In this document: piece after piece, positions 25,954 through 39,792 of the stretch
Numbering within the stretch: position 1 is the first letter of the stretch
Layout: each line of letters begins with the position of its first letter
Notes under the pieces: generated by a model
Database searches by the model: none
Told to the model about the DNA's origin: nothing
The model's input: the letters and a program-made list of their open reading frames with translations, nothing else
Made by a program: the position numbers and the translations under genes
From: Adineta vaga
Taxonomy: Eukaryota > Rotifera
Reading direction: 5' to 3'
Assembly: GCA_021613535.1 (NCBI GenBank)
Contig: CP075495.1
Location: forward strand, 11,408,001 to 11,472,000
Length of the DNA stretch: 64,000 nt

Positions 25954-28900
25954 AATAACGGTGATTTTATTGAAGTAACTCCAACGGTGCTAACTTCTAC
26001 TGTAAACACAACTGTTCCGCCAAAAGATATCATTGAAGAAACTCCAATAACGTTCAAAGCTTCTGGTCGACAGCAGCAGAAAAAGAAAGAGGTGAAAAAA
26101 GCAAAATTAATAAAGAAATCTTCGATAAAAACTCGTCGACAAACGGAACAATCCTTATCCGAAGATACAACAGCAAAACTTGATGATCTTGCAAATGAAC
26201 TTGAAATTGCTTTATCACAACCTGCTAAACCCGAATCGATCTCACAGATCTCATCCTTTTTTAGTGATGATGATGATCATGAAGATACAACACGACAGTC
26301 AGATAAACAACAATTACCAGTACCCGTGTACAATCCGATCATTTCGCATTCATCAAAGATTCGTCCAAAAACAGATTCAACTATTACCATAATTCCGAAA
26401 TCATCACAACCAATTCGAAAAAGCATCTCATTTTTAAGTGATGATGACAACGAAGAAATTTCGCAACAAAAACGACCACCAATTTCATCGTTTGTTGAAC
26501 AACAACCAATTTTTACTCCTATACAAACAACTTCTTTGTTACAAGTTGATAGTATTACTCCAATGGAACATCAATCACCAGATAAAACAACCAAATACAC
26601 ATCGTTCCTTAGTGAAGATGATGACGATAATAAATCACTCTCATCTGTTTCTACTCCTATTATGACTGCACAATCAGTTGCATATCAAGAATATATCTCT
26701 CCAATGGAAATAAATGATTCGATTCCCAAAATTGACATTAACACGAATGATACACTGGAATCACCAACAATACCTGTTCTTTCACCCGGTGTTTCACAAC
26801 AACAACTTTTATCATTACCTACAACCGTTACATCCACAAATAGACAAAAAGAAGATTCGGTAGTGATAAAAGATCATCCTATGATATCAACCACTCCTGT
26901 TACTACAGTTAATCCAAATCATACTAAAATTGTTTTGCATCTATTAGATATTTTAACACAAGTACCACCACCATTAAAAAGACTACGATTGGTTCGCCAT
27001 CGTAATCGACAAGCAAAAATCTCTGAAGATAAATCTAATGATCAACATATGAACGTATCAGTTATTGCAACTACTGAGGTGCAACCAACAGATCAAATTA
27101 GTATCGCAGTTGATCGTAGATTCGAAATAGAAGCTCTCATATCACCGGAACCACAACCAAAAGCGATTGAAGAAGAAAATATTAAAACTGTTAATGAAAA
27201 ACAAGACGAACAAATTTCTCTACTGATGGAAAACCATCTAGAACCAATGCAAGAGAATTATTCCACACCAATAGAAGTCTCAGAACAAATGCAAGTGCAA
27301 GTAGAATTCACTAAAGAAGTGCAAACAGATTCTATTGTTACGTCAGTTGATTCATCACCCGTACCAACAGAAGAACCATTAGAATCGGTTGATAATCAAC
27401 AAAAAATAATCAATGAAACAGTGGAAATATGTATACCTATTTCACACGAAGAACAAGAACAGGAGCAGTCTATCGAGAAAAATATTGATGAAAGAAAACT
27501 TCATAAAATAAGCAGAAACAGTGTTAGAAATCAACGAAAACCTATTGAAGTAAATACGAACATACTGAACAAATCTTCGATAGTATCAACATCTCAGGAA
27601 TCTACAGTAAGCTGGATTTATAAGTATATTTATTTTTTTCTTACCTTTCCTTTTATAGCCGATTATTGAATCATTACAAATCAAACAACCATGTCCTCCA
27701 CGACCACCACCACCATCGGCTCCTGTTCCAGTCTCAAGTAACACTACACATTTGACCTCATATTTATGAAAATACTTTTTCTTTTGTTTTTAGAAACTCC
27801 TGTACAATCTTCATTGAAACCTTCTCAGATCTTTATTATTAATCGCCTTCTCAATGTTTTAACTAGTCTACCTGTGAAACCACTTACTTTTCCAACATCA
27901 TTTTCTTCACGAAAACGTAAGCGAAAAGCCGTTATTAACCAGACTCCTGTTACTCTTTCTCGTCAAACATCCAATCGAATAACTCATTCACCAACTCGAA
28001 TGCAAACTCGATCAATAAATTCTATTCGTGCATGCATTGCACGTTGTAATCAACCAGCACCTACAACTCGAAAGCGTACAGCAACTACGACACCAGTTTC
28101 AACACCATCACCATCACCATCACCATCAAAAGTTTCCAAACGAATGAAATCGATGAAAGTCGAACAAACTACCAATGAATATGATCTAATTCATAAATTT
28201 ATCAATTCATTCTCCAAACAAATTCATGATGAATTAAGTCAAATAATTGAACAAAAATTACATGAAGATATTTCATTGTTTAATGATCATATCTATCGAA
28301 TTGTTAGCGAATTGATGATTAACAAATGTGATATTATTCTTCCATTAGTCAAACAACTTCATCCATATGAAGAATCAATACAAGTATTGTTAATCTATAT
28401 CAATAGTAAATCATCAGTATTTCAACAACAATTCATTATTAAATTAAATCAAGCATTTGAATATGAAATGAAACAAAAACAAAAACAGATAGCTCATCAT
28501 CGAATGAAAGTTCTAAAGTAAGTCGAATGAATATTGCGATGATCAGTTAAGTTGTAATTGTCCATTCAGTCTTTTTTTGCATTAGTGTGAAAGTTTATAT
28601 CGTTTCAGATGGTTCTAGAAGTTTAAAATGAATATATACGCAGAGAGAAAAATCGAATAGATTTACGTCTGTTGATATAGAGTTATTTTTAGTCTATAGA
28701 CGCACAATAAAAGATAGATATTGAGTAAAACTAATGAGTACGAATTTGGACAAACTATTTTGTAAATGGTGAACAATACATGATCTCTTTCTATTTTTAG
28801 TCGATTATTCTTTCTCAGTTGCAAAATCTTTAAATTATCTTCATCTATCACCATTTATGCTCGATTATTTGATATCGGTTATTATTTGCCACTCGATATT

Positions 28901-29395
28901 TTGGTTGATGCTCTGTCATTTATTTCAAATACGTGTTCATCATTGATATCCATTGATTGTCAAACAAATTCATCGAATGTTTTACTTCATCAAATATTAT
29001 TTGATATTTTAGAAGGAAACAAAATTAATGTATCTTTAGATTATTTAGAAAATCTTTTGATCGCTTATCATCGATATACGCATGATCGTGAAGATTTACT
29101 ACGTTGTTTTGTCATCATATCTCGCTATCAAACATGCTTGTGGTGTACTAATGAATTATGTAGGAAATTTCTTTTTCCATTATTAACTCGAATCGATGAT
29201 CAATATCAACAACGTGAAACAATTTTAATGATTTTACAATATGTTTTATTTCTATATAAAGATAATGAAGATTTTCAACGTGATCTTATCTTTCATGAAC
29301 AAACGAAACAATTATTATCATCATTAAAGACAATAACTGATGTTGAATGTGTTGTACGAGATAAAATTTTTTCATTCTTCATACTTGTCAAATAA
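24139..29395 (+). CDS. ICE1: Coiled-coil scaffold resembling little elongation complex subunit 1 (ICE1)
   Basis: A multi-exon gene. Its first ~200 aa are coiled coil: LELLHKKIIAT, then across a splice DLIVQKYQDANRALLRL, GENDDLKQQVEQI, LQDENTNNYHEI and QLTKTIERQQKTLAKLQLQV. This resembles the ICE1 N-terminus in order and spacing (LKQKIINTDNLLTEYQ.. then EN..L..QVE). A later VRELKLALGRLVTYIQ helix resembles the ICE1 KVKLLLKELW segment. A long disordered region follows, with an Asp run at 25921-25955, three acidic SF(L/F)S(D/E)DD motifs, KKKEVKKAK-type basic patches and a (SP)n stretch near 28100. The last ~300 aa (from 28170) are helical. ICE1 scaffolds the complex that drives RNA polymerase II transcription of snRNA genes. 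The 5' end is uncertain: an ATG at 24139 follows an AG acceptor, but I could not join every early exon in frame. The C-terminal assignment is inference. Confidence 0.6.
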
Positions 29396-29933
29396 ATAAA
29401 TAAATAACGACAGAGGATAGAACACAAGTACACAGAAATAATCCAAATCAATACGTGTAAAAAAATAAATAGAATAAGCGAAATGATCTAAAAAAAGAAT
29501 TATTATTTACTCTAATTTCTTGTACTCAAAATACATTTTGTGATGAATAACACTATTGTGATTTAAAAATAACTTTTAACATTTGCTGATGCCGTACATA
29601 AAAGAGAATGATTTTTATCAAAATTACTTGTCTTTCTCTCTCTCTCTCTCTCTCTTAAAAAAAAAGAGGTGTGTCGAATAGGGCTATAACCCGTTTCATT
29701 CGATTAGAAGCCAGCATATGTTTATGTTCTCATCATATTTTCTCTCCTTATCTAAAAAACTATTTATAAAAAGAAGCAATTTCTTCGAAGTGTACATAAA
29801 ATTATCCAAAGACTTGATGGTGAAAGTTTCTACAAAAACTCTTTGGAATATATTTCAGTCAACGACAAATCATTTTACATATCGTACATATAAACGTCAA
29901 CGTATTAAATTTAACATATCATAATCTTTAATA
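29396..29933. other. Intergenic with (CT)n repeat
   Basis: A (TC)n tract at about 29634-29655 is followed by an A-run. The 68-aa frame at 29718-29924 ends just before the aminotransferase ATG and lacks any domain. No gene is supported. Confidence 0.45.
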
Positions 29934-31698
<1,765 letters not shown>

Positions 31699-32134
31699 AT
31701 GGATACATAAGAGACTATCATGTTTTTCAATATATTTAATCTGTATATATGTTTGTTTTGTTCTTGAAGAATAAATTTCAAATTCATACACTATATTTAA
31801 TTACTTGTTTTAGGTTAAAAAGGAGTATTTTTAAAATAGAAGCAAATCTCGCGATTGTTAATATTCATTTCAAAGTTGATTTATCATGGAAGAACTATGT
31901 CGACTATAGAAATTAAATAAATTTTCGCAGATATATTTTCATCCGTTATTCTTTTTCTTTCTTTCTTTCTCTCTCTCGTCCGTCGGTCGTTAACTATTCG
32001 GAAAGAAACTGAACATTGCCTATAATCAGAATGCATTTAACCGTTTAACTATAGTTATATGTAGATAGTAGAATAGTCGTTTGTTTAGAATAACTCAACT
32101 CTTGTCATATGTTTTGTAGATTTTTTTCCATTTA
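31699..32134. other. Intergenic with poly(A) signal of aminotransferase
   Basis: An AATAAA lies near 31771, about 70 bp after the aminotransferase stop and suited to its 3' end. A (TTTC)/(TC) tract lies near 31955-31977. No gene is seen. Confidence 0.5.
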
Positions 32135-32695
32135 ATGAATCCATTCGAAATACTCATTTCTGAAACTTCTGAAAATGGAATGTCAAGATCACAAAGTTTC
32201 GGTAAGTATTCGATTCAATAAAATATCTCTTTCATTGTTCTATATAGATCTTTCGAAATCTGTTTCTTCAATGCCTCAACAACAACATATTCAAATATCA
32301 AGTGCTATTGGATGTGATCCTTCTCGTTTAGCTAACTTTTTAGGATATCGTGAACCAATAAACAATAAATCTAGTCAAAAACTAGAGACAATCTATGAAA
32401 ATTTACCCAGTTCAAATCAAACTGTGAGATTGTCGTTTGTTTAAGCATAATCGATTTCGTTTATTTTATTTTCCATTCAGATGTCATCCAACTTCCAATG
32501 GGTAATTCTCATCTATTAATTCATTTAACTCTAGTCATATACATGAATTTCTTCATTGTAGAATCAGAATAGAGACCAACAACTATCCGACAATAGAATC
32601 ACATCGGTCCGTGGTTCAGTTAGTTCATGGAGTACGTTTTGTTTATTAGTATAAGATAACTATAATACTTATAATTTCTCTTCTTAGATCTGTAA
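32135..32695 (+). CDS. Small multi-exon protein of unknown function
   Basis: Five exons (32135-32201, 32248-32423, 32481-32501, 32562-32631, 32688-32695) join in frame to 113 aa, all with GT..AG introns of 46-60 bp. It starts MNPFEILISETSENG and contains SSAIGCDPSRLANFLGYREP, then a Gln/Asn/Ser-rich tail. There is no signal peptide, membrane span or domain I recognise. The support is the consistent small introns and a protein-like composition. The very short last exon is the weakest part; reading through instead would add about ten residues. Confidence 0.5.
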
Positions 32696-33176
32696 TTTAT
32701 GTTTGTGTTAACTATATATTTGCTATTGTTATTAGAAGAACTATGTTATCTATAGATTTGAAATAAATTGATGAACATATGTTACTAAATATACGACTAC
32801 TCACACTCTAGCGACACCTATGATTAAAAATTCTTTATTTTTTTTATTTTTTAAACTATTAGGAAAAGCTTTGATACAGATTATTCAAGAAAAATCCTTC
32901 GATCGATCTACTATTGTGTATTTCTATGAGTTGAAAAAAAGCTGGAGACTTCATCAATTTGCTTATGGCTAGACGTGGCTATGTGGTGGGATATTTTCGC
33001 ATGCTCTCTCTCGTTTCTCTCTATTATTACTTTCGTGTTACTCTCACTGAAAAAAGGTTCTTTCTCGGTTAAGCTTACTACCATCCTCAACTTGAATTCA
33101 TTGAAATGATCATATAGAAGAACTTACCTATTGAAATATGATTTTAGATTTTATCTTCAAAGAAATATAGATACAA
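32696..33176. other. Intergenic
   Basis: AT-rich, 481 bp. An acceptor-like AG lies at 33169-33170, just before the TRAP-gamma ATG. Nothing else is recognised. Confidence 0.4.
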
Positions 33177-33909
33177 ATGTCTAATAAACGACCAGCAGCT
33201 CTAGATGAAGATTCACTTCTTCAAGATTTTAGCCGAAATGTTACAACAAAATCGTATGCTTTATTTTTCGGTAATGCTGCCGTTGTTTCAGCTATTCCAC
33301 TTTGTAAGTTATTCATAAACAAATAAATCATGCCTTGATTTTCTATATTAAATATTTCACTTCTTAGGGCTTTTCTGGCGTATTCATCAAATGGATATTA
33401 CATCTTATTTCATTCATTTCATTATTGGTACAGCAATAAGTACATATTTTCTTAATTCTGCTTATCAAAATATGAAATTTATCTTGAAACACAAGTAACT
33501 ATTCTTTTACATATCGAGTATTGTTCATGTATAAGAATATTTTCTCTTCTCATATTAGAATTGCCCAAAAACGTGAAGAAGCTGTCAATCGTGAAATAAC
33601 AAAATTATTTGCTAATGATAAATCTGCAAATAAAAAAGATAAAGATGATCGGTAGGTTCTTTCGTGTTCATTTAATTTTCTAAAATTTCTTTTTCTTCTG
33701 ATTTCAATAGAGTTTTACAACGTAAAAATGAAGTCGCAGACCTTGAAGCAACAACATTTTCAATCTTCTATAATAATGCATTCTATCTTGTTTGTCTTAT
33801 TGTTTTATCGTTTTTTGTTTTTAAAAATTTCTCTCCAACTGTTAATTATTTATTTTCAGTTGGTTTATCGACTGCCATTGTTTTTCTTTTTTCAACTGGA
33901 GAAAAATAA
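33177..33909 (+). CDS. SSR3: Translocon-associated protein subunit gamma (TRAP-gamma)
   Basis: Four exons (33177-33303, 33368-33494, 33559-33651, 33711-33909) give 181 aa, near the human 185. Conserved segments run throughout: [56 protein letters not shown], a lysine-rich cytosolic loop ([19 protein letters not shown]), [11 protein letters not shown] and [15 protein letters not shown]. There are four hydrophobic spans. The protein belongs to the ER TRAP complex at the Sec61 translocon and aids insertion of secretory proteins. Highly conserved, no oddity. Confidence 0.97.
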
Positions 33910-34595
33910 ATAGAAAACGAATCTATATATTTTAACGACATATATTCTGCTTATTGTTATTGTTGTTTATCATTTTACTTTCTTCATTCGAAATCAGTGT
34001 TATTTGTGCAATGATCTATCGTAGATAGTTAGTTGTTTTGTGTATCATCTGTTATTTATCATCATTAGTTAAAATATGGGGAAAAAAGAATAAAAATAAA
34101 ACAGTTACATCAACGATTACAGAATCTATATTTGATCAAAAATCGAAAACCTTCTCTTTCCGAAACTTGTCGCACATACGATCGAAGAAGAGTTGATCTG
34201 ATTATTTGTATTCATCCCAACAGTTGAACAGACTTGTTCTTGATTGAAACGTCAGACTTAGATCGATTCATTTCTACTAATCACAGACAATCATGATGAT
34301 TACATTTGTAGTGCATTTTTCTTTCGACAATTTTCGAGTACATATGATATATTTGATGTTAATTGAAAACGCATAGAGATAATATTTATTTAACTATATC
34401 GAGACGTCAAATATTTTCAAATGACATAACGATTCTGATAATTATGCCGACCTATTGTATATCTATCAATATTTGTAGACCCCAACTACTTCATACCAAA
34501 CATCTGCAATAGTTAAAAAGGAAGAGTAAAATAAAAGTAAGATACTATTATTTCTTAAAAGATTAAACGATCATCAAACACTGAATTCAATCAAT
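33910..34595. other. Intergenic between SSR3 and first Ly6-like gene
   Basis: AT-rich, with AATAAA-type sequences near 34087-34100 that could end SSR3 transcripts. No gene is visible. Confidence 0.45.
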
Positions 34596-35068
34596 ATGAA
34601 ATTTATCAGCAATATATTATTGATCGGTCTAACTGTACTCGTATTTTTAATTAGTGGTAAGATGAAATAATGATAAGAAAAAATGTTTCTTTTTTCTGTT
34701 TTATTCTAAAAAGAGAATAATGCTGCTTCATCATGTTACACATGTAATGATTGTGGTACAACATGGGATTCATGAAAAGCTAGCATCTCTTCAACATCAG
34801 GTGCAAATGATTATTGTCGCGTAAATATAAAATCATTTTATAAAATCATAAAAATAGCATCTTCGATTTTGTTCTATAGAAAACCGTGACAGGACCTATT
34901 GTGAAAAAAGATTTTTCATCAAGTTGTACACCTGCAAATCTTCTTGGTAATGGTGTTTTCTGTTGTCAATCAGATTTATGCAATTCAGCAAATAAACCAC
35001 CAATAACAAAACTAAGTCTTGGAATGGCAACTATTCTTATCTGGACAATATATCATTATATATTTTAA
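34596..35068 (+). pseudogene. Ly6/three-finger GPI protein with in-frame TGA (copy A)
   Basis: Three exons (34596-34656, 34714-34820, 34880-35068) would encode 118 aa, but codon 41, TGA at 34773-34775, is in frame. The layout is that of a secreted Ly6/uPAR-like domain: signal peptide (NILLIGLTVLVFLISG), SCYTCNDCGTTWDS, stop, ANDYCRKTV, SSCTPANLLGNGVFCCQSDLCNSA with the family-typical CC....LCN ending, and a hydrophobic tail (LSLGMATILIWTIYHYIF) suited to GPI attachment. Splice sites and frame are otherwise intact, and exon 3 remains clean. A similar gene follows about 0.6 kb downstream. The TGA may be a recent nonsense mutation, a null allele, a sequencing error or readthrough. A 28-bp alternative intron that would remove it shifts the frame. 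Confidence 0.65.
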
Positions 35069-35687
35069 AGTTTAATCAACATATTGTAATGAACAAAAAT
35101 AATGAATATATATACACGCATCAAATAAAAAATGTTGTGAAGAATTATTTTTCACTGAGCATCGAATTTCTCAAAACAAGGAGATGAAATTCATTGATTC
35201 TTATCTATAAACTTTGCTAACAGAAGAGAAAGACTGATCTGTCTAAAAACTTTGTTGATGTGTTTTATTTTGTATAGAATACAAGACAATCATACTTTTC
35301 ATGTTATATTGAATCAATTTCTTGATAAGTTTCTTTTTCTTATTGCAAAAGTAGGATATTTAAACAGATTCTTATTTAATGAGTTCAAATGGGTGAGGAA
35401 AAAAAATGCGTCGTTTCTTTTTTTTGTTTGCTAGTTTTAAATCTTTATGAGAAGTAACGTTCGGCAAAAAGAATTTGTTCAAATTAAAAGAAAATCAAGG
35501 AGAAAACACGTCTTTCATTTGTAGCTAAGAAACAACACTATTTTTTGTTTTGTTTTAAATTCAAAAAGTATAAAATGTAATTGTCATTTGCATCTTGCCT
35601 TATTACTCTTGAACTATACTTATTATGAACGTCGTTATGATTCTTTCCTTATTTATAACTAGTAAGATTTTTCTGTAATAATAAAAG
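35069..35687. other. Spacer between tandem Ly6-like genes
   Basis: An AATAAA near 35125 fits the end of copy A. The 60-aa frame at 35252-35434 is AT-driven. No gene is seen. Confidence 0.45.
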
Positions 35688-36137
35688 ATGATGAGTAGAT
35701 GTATTCTTATAGTTTTACTGCCCATATCTATTCACGGACTACAATGTTATTCTTGTAGCATGTGTAGTGTACCATTCAATACCAATAATGCAACTATTAC
35801 TGTGAACAACGCTAGTGGTGCATCTTGTTATGTAAATTTGATTTGAAAGCAAACTATAGATCTTTCATATTTGTAAATAATCTGTTTAGAAGACTGTTTT
35901 AGCATCTTATGCCACCAAAGGAGCGACGACTAGCTGTGTTGCAGCAAACACAAATGGACTTGGCACATGGTGTTGTAAGTTTCATAGTAGAGAGTACGAT
36001 GGATTTTTGTCGAATAAATTTTCTTATTTTTAGGTAATACAGATCTTTGTAATGCAGGACAAACCGTTGCATCGATGGATAAGAAAAAAATCATGGCAAT
36101 CTTTGTACTTGCTATTGGAATAATGAAAATGTTTTGA
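35688..36137 (+). CDS. Ly6/three-finger GPI-anchored protein (copy B)
   Basis: Three exons (35688-35831, 35890-35974, 36034-36137) give 110 aa. A signal peptide (CILIVLLPISIHG) precedes LQCYSCSMCSVPF, then ASCYKTVLASYA, TTSCVAANTNGLGTWCCNTDLCNAG and a hydrophobic C-terminus (KIMAIFVLAIGIMKMF). The cysteine order and the CCNTDLCN ending are those of Ly6/uPAR/CD59-type domains, which are usually cell-surface, GPI-linked and ligand-binding. The exon structure matches copy A, so the two arose by tandem duplication. A polyadenylation-like AATAAA lies near 36247. The ligand cannot be predicted. Confidence 0.75.
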
Positions 36138-36688
36138 TTGCCGAAAATATAAGAAACTTTCTTAAAAGCTTTAAAGGATATTTTCAACATTTTTTTCTGC
36201 TTTTCGCTTTTTAATAACCTACCTAAATGTTGTAATGATTTACTCAATAAACAAGAGTGTATGTCTGATTTATATTTCAATGAGATTGCATAGTCTCTTT
36301 AAAGTCGTTTGTAAAAAGTATACATATGATTAAATAGTTTGTTATTCACCACATCATTCAAAATAATTGAAAAACCGTTTCTCTTGAAAAACAATACTAA
36401 TTATAATTGAACATTCTATTTTCTACTTCGCTCATCAATGAATAAGCCGGAAATGTCATTATTTATATAAAACAATAGAAACTATTTCGACTTGAGAAAG
36501 ATGAAGATATTGCATCAATGATATTGAATCCTTATTAAATTTATCACATAGGTCAGCAAAGAAATCATGTAGATATATATTTAATTATATTCAAATAGAA
36601 ATCTTTCGAAATTTTTTGTTTATTTCGAATAAAACGGAAGCTGTTAATAATTATCAAAATAGAAAAAAAAACAAAACAAAAGATGAAT
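36138..36688. other. Convergent intergenic region
   Basis: AT-rich, between the Ly6 copy B stop and the smoothelin-like stop. The 116-aa minus-strand frame (35930-36280) is antisense to copy B and has no domain. No gene is supported. Confidence 0.45.
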
Positions 36689-37184
36689 TTACATATTTCG
36701 TTTTTCACAAGTTTTCTGCATTATTGTTTCTTGATTTTTCAATCCATGATATAATGTAAGTAAATATGTAAAGACACATTTTTTATCTAACTGACCATGA
36801 ATAAGATCATTACTATCAAGTAAAGGATACACTTCAGCTTTTTCTCTGAAATGAAATCAATAAAAAAACGAAAAAAAACATATCAATCCTTGTCTTACTC
36901 AGCAATTCGAAATGCTAAATCAAAATTCATTTGTTTATTATCACTATTTAATGTATTGAAATCGAATGCATCTGGAAAATAATGATGAATTATTGCACAA
37001 AAAGCAAGACCATCAGCAAAATCACTTGTAAAATTTCGTATTTTAACTGACTAAATATACATTTGATTTTAGATAAATGAAAAAATAGTTTTCACATTAC
37101 TTCATAATTTCGTGTGATATTTTGACACCATTTTAAAAGACGTTCTTGTGCTTCTCGATACGATGGACGTAAATTAGATGTCAT
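36689..37184 (-). CDS. Single calponin-homology (CH) domain protein, smoothelin type
   Basis: Three exons (37101-37184, 36899-37050, 36689-36845) give 130 aa, almost entirely one CH domain. Motifs: ERLLKWCQNITRNYESVKIRNF, DFADGLAFCAIIHHYFPDAFDF, MNFDLAFRIAE and KKCVFTYLLTLYHGLKNQE. The last is very like the smoothelin PKCVFTYVQSLYNHL helix, and DGLAFCA..H is shared with smoothelin and cytospin. Smoothelin-type CH domains associate with actin or calmodulin, and single CH domains of this class do not always bind actin strongly. The protein lacks the long N-terminal region of vertebrate smoothelin. It ends in a basic KTCEKRNM tail. Confidence 0.82.
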
Positions 37185-38651
37185 CTAAAATATTCTACAA
37201 TGCATAGAATGAACTATAACATTCTATGAATACGCAATTGAGTCTCTCCACAAGACTAATCGTATATATAGATGTATATATACGGTTGAATTGAAAAAAA
37301 ACGAGAAAAAGAACAAAATAATTACATAGTATTGATCAATAATAAAAATAAAAGAGAACCTATAAAGAAAAGAAATTGAACTCATTCTTCTACCATGACT
37401 AAACGAATAACTAAAGTCTAAAGAATACATATGCATGTATATATATATATATACAACCTAATGATTCATTGTTTTTCTATAAATTCGATCTCGCGTCATT
37501 ACGTATCGGATAGGCGCATATGTTATTTTGTTTTGGTATGATATAATTATGTGAGAATATTTTTCCTTCTATTATTCTCTATAAATTCTTACATCATTGA
37601 CATAATTTACGAAAGACAACAAACCTTATGATTATTCATATAAAAAATATCTAGAGAGATATGATTTTGAAAAATTGAAGTAACATATGTTGTAGAGAGA
37701 GAGAAGAAGAAGAAGAAGAGAAAGAGATCTGTATTTTTGTTCACTATTGATAATCTTTATGTAAATGTAATTTATTTCGATTGTTCAACGAACGAGTAGG
37801 AAAAAAAATGTATGAGGATACCATTATCATCATTATAACATAGCTACTTTTTTTTTGCTTGTCGTTCATTTGTATATGTATGCATATTGACGTAAGTAAA
37901 CAGAATAGCTCAGACTATATAATCAATTTCCGGTCGCGTCGAAGGTGTATTGAATAAGACATAAGTCTCTAATCTTCATGACAAGCAAGACAATCAATCG
38001 TTATTTGATTTATAGACACACATACATGTATACGTACGTACATATATATATGTATATATATATGATCGGATGTCAATAGACAAGAAGATCTATGTTATGC
38101 ATGTCCTTATGAGATAACAAAGGTGATTATATGATGAAAGAGATTTGTCTTTCAGAAATATAATTGTATTAAACAGTATAACAGTAACCTTCACGAAGAA
38201 GATTGAAAAGAGAGGTATACAATTCTAAATAATACAGATTAACAATAATTGAAAAATTAAGAAGGACGACTTTTTGAAGAGCCAGGACGATCTTTTAAAC
38301 ATTGAATACTCATAGTGATGATAAATGATAAGATAGGCAGTCAGAAGATTTATAGACAATAGTTCAATATCAAAAATAAAGTTAAAGTTTTGCATCTTGA
38401 CAAATTTTTCTCTGGTTGAAATACATTCAAGCTATAAAAGCAACATTTTCGTCTGATGTCGCTACATACACATTCGAAACGTACTATTGGAAACTACCAT
38501 TATGCATCGACATTTTCTATTGGTCAATCCATTACATAACAGATATAAAAGAGACAGTGTCTTTTGTTTTTCGACATCATCTTAAAACGTTTGTTCATAA
38601 CTGTTATATTTTTCTATTAGAAATAAAAAAAAACGATTTCTTATCAATAAA
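37185..38651. other. Intergenic with AT/GT microsatellites
   Basis: About 1.5 kb with (TA)n near 37436-37454, an AGA-rich tract near 37694-37722 and an alternating AC/GT/TA tract near 38027-38064. The 113-aa frame at 38416-38757 runs into the first SET intron and is not protein-like. A pyrimidine tract with AG at 38619-38620 lies 31 bp before the SET ATG. Confidence 0.5.
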
Positions 38652-39792
38652 ATGTCAGGACCTAGTTCAAAACAAACCAAACTTGATGGTAAGAATTATT
38701 GTAATGATTCATTTTTTAAATATGAATGAAATTCTTCTCTTCGTTTATAGAAGTTGAAATGCAAAAAGCATTTGAAGTCATTGGTGATGTTCAGAATGAA
38801 ATCGATCGTCTCAATGAACAAGCAAGTGAAGAAATTCTTCAAGTAGAACAAAAATATAACAAACTTCGACAACCAAATTATAAAAAACGTTTGTTATTTC
38901 GAAATAATTTCAACAAAGAACCATTCTGTTTGTTTTTCTATGTAGGTTCGGATTTAATTAGCAAAATTCCATCATTTTGGATTAGTGTATTTCTCAATCA
39001 TCCTCAATTATCAGGTTGTTTAGATCAAAATGATGAAAATATTTTACAATATCTCAAACGTGTTGATGTCGAAGAGGTAAATCATTTTGCTATCCAAGAG
39101 AAAAACAACTCTCCTTTTTGCTTTTAGCATGAAGACATCAAATCAGGTTATCGTATTAAATTTGTAAGTTTTTCTTAGAAAGTTTTCTTTTTAATCTCAT
39201 TTTCTTTTAAGACATTCGATACTAATCCATATTTTGAAAACGATTTAATCGTTAAAGAATATAGTGTCTCCGAATCAAGTGAAACACAATGTAAAGCAAC
39301 ACCCATTCGATGGAAAAATGTATGTTTTATGTTTTACAAAGAAAAACGAAACATTAGAGTGTGCGTATATATATAGGGAGCAAAAAATGGTCAATCAGGA
39401 AGTAGTCGAAAAACTGATGGAGATAATTCAACATCAATGTCACGTAAACGTTCTCATGATCACGAAAATGAGAATGAACATGGTGCATTTATGGGCTGGT
39501 TTGCCGATACAGCTGGTGAATCAGGCAATGATGAATTCGGTGAAGTTATTAAAGATGACATATTTGTTAATCCTCTTCAATACTATTTGGTAAGAAGAAA
39601 AAAAACAATAGAAATTTTTTATGAACGGAAATATTTCATCTGTTTTTATAGGCTGCAACAACCAATGATGAAGAAGAAGGTAGTGGTGGTGAGAATGAAG
39701 AAGAAGAAGATGCTGAAGTAAGTTTTTGATATATCAAGACAAATTTGAAGATAATTTATTATTCATAGGCAAATGAAGATGATAAAGAATAA
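38652..39792 (+). CDS. SET: SET / template-activating factor I (NAP family histone chaperone)
   Basis: About seven exons from [12 protein letters not shown] to ANEDDKE. Conserved blocks: [21 protein letters not shown] (dimerisation helix), [100 protein letters not shown], then an acidic tail. These match human SET (I2PP2A/TAF-I beta). The exon junction at KR/SD uses donor GTTTGT rather than the usual GTAAGT. SET binds histones, inhibits PP2A and acetyltransferases, and assists chromatin remodelling in the nucleus. The acidic tail is much shorter than the human one. A poly(A) signal lies near 40022. Confidence 0.95.

Noticed and set aside
29718-29924. Possible N-terminal extension of the putrescine aminotransferase
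   Set aside because: The frame ends in a stop 9 bp before the ATG, and the bacterial enzyme starts at the matching place.
34773-34775. TGA in Ly6 copy A as selenocysteine
   Set aside because: The position is not a redox motif, copy B has no Cys at the matching site, and no SECIS-like hairpin was noted after the stop.
34752-34785. Alternative tiny intron removing the TGA in Ly6 copy A
   Set aside because: The GT..AG pair gives a 28-bp intron and shifts the frame, leading to a stop soon after.
35930-36280. 116-aa minus-strand open frame
   Set aside because: It is antisense to Ly6 copy B exons and has no domain of its own.
37430-38070. Alternating AT/GT/AC repeats considered as a transposon end or origin
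   Set aside because: They are short dinucleotide repeats without terminal inverted repeats, target duplications or coding sequence.
38416-38757. 113-aa open frame overlapping the start of SET
   Set aside because: It runs through the first SET exon and intron in another frame. The SET exons explain the region.
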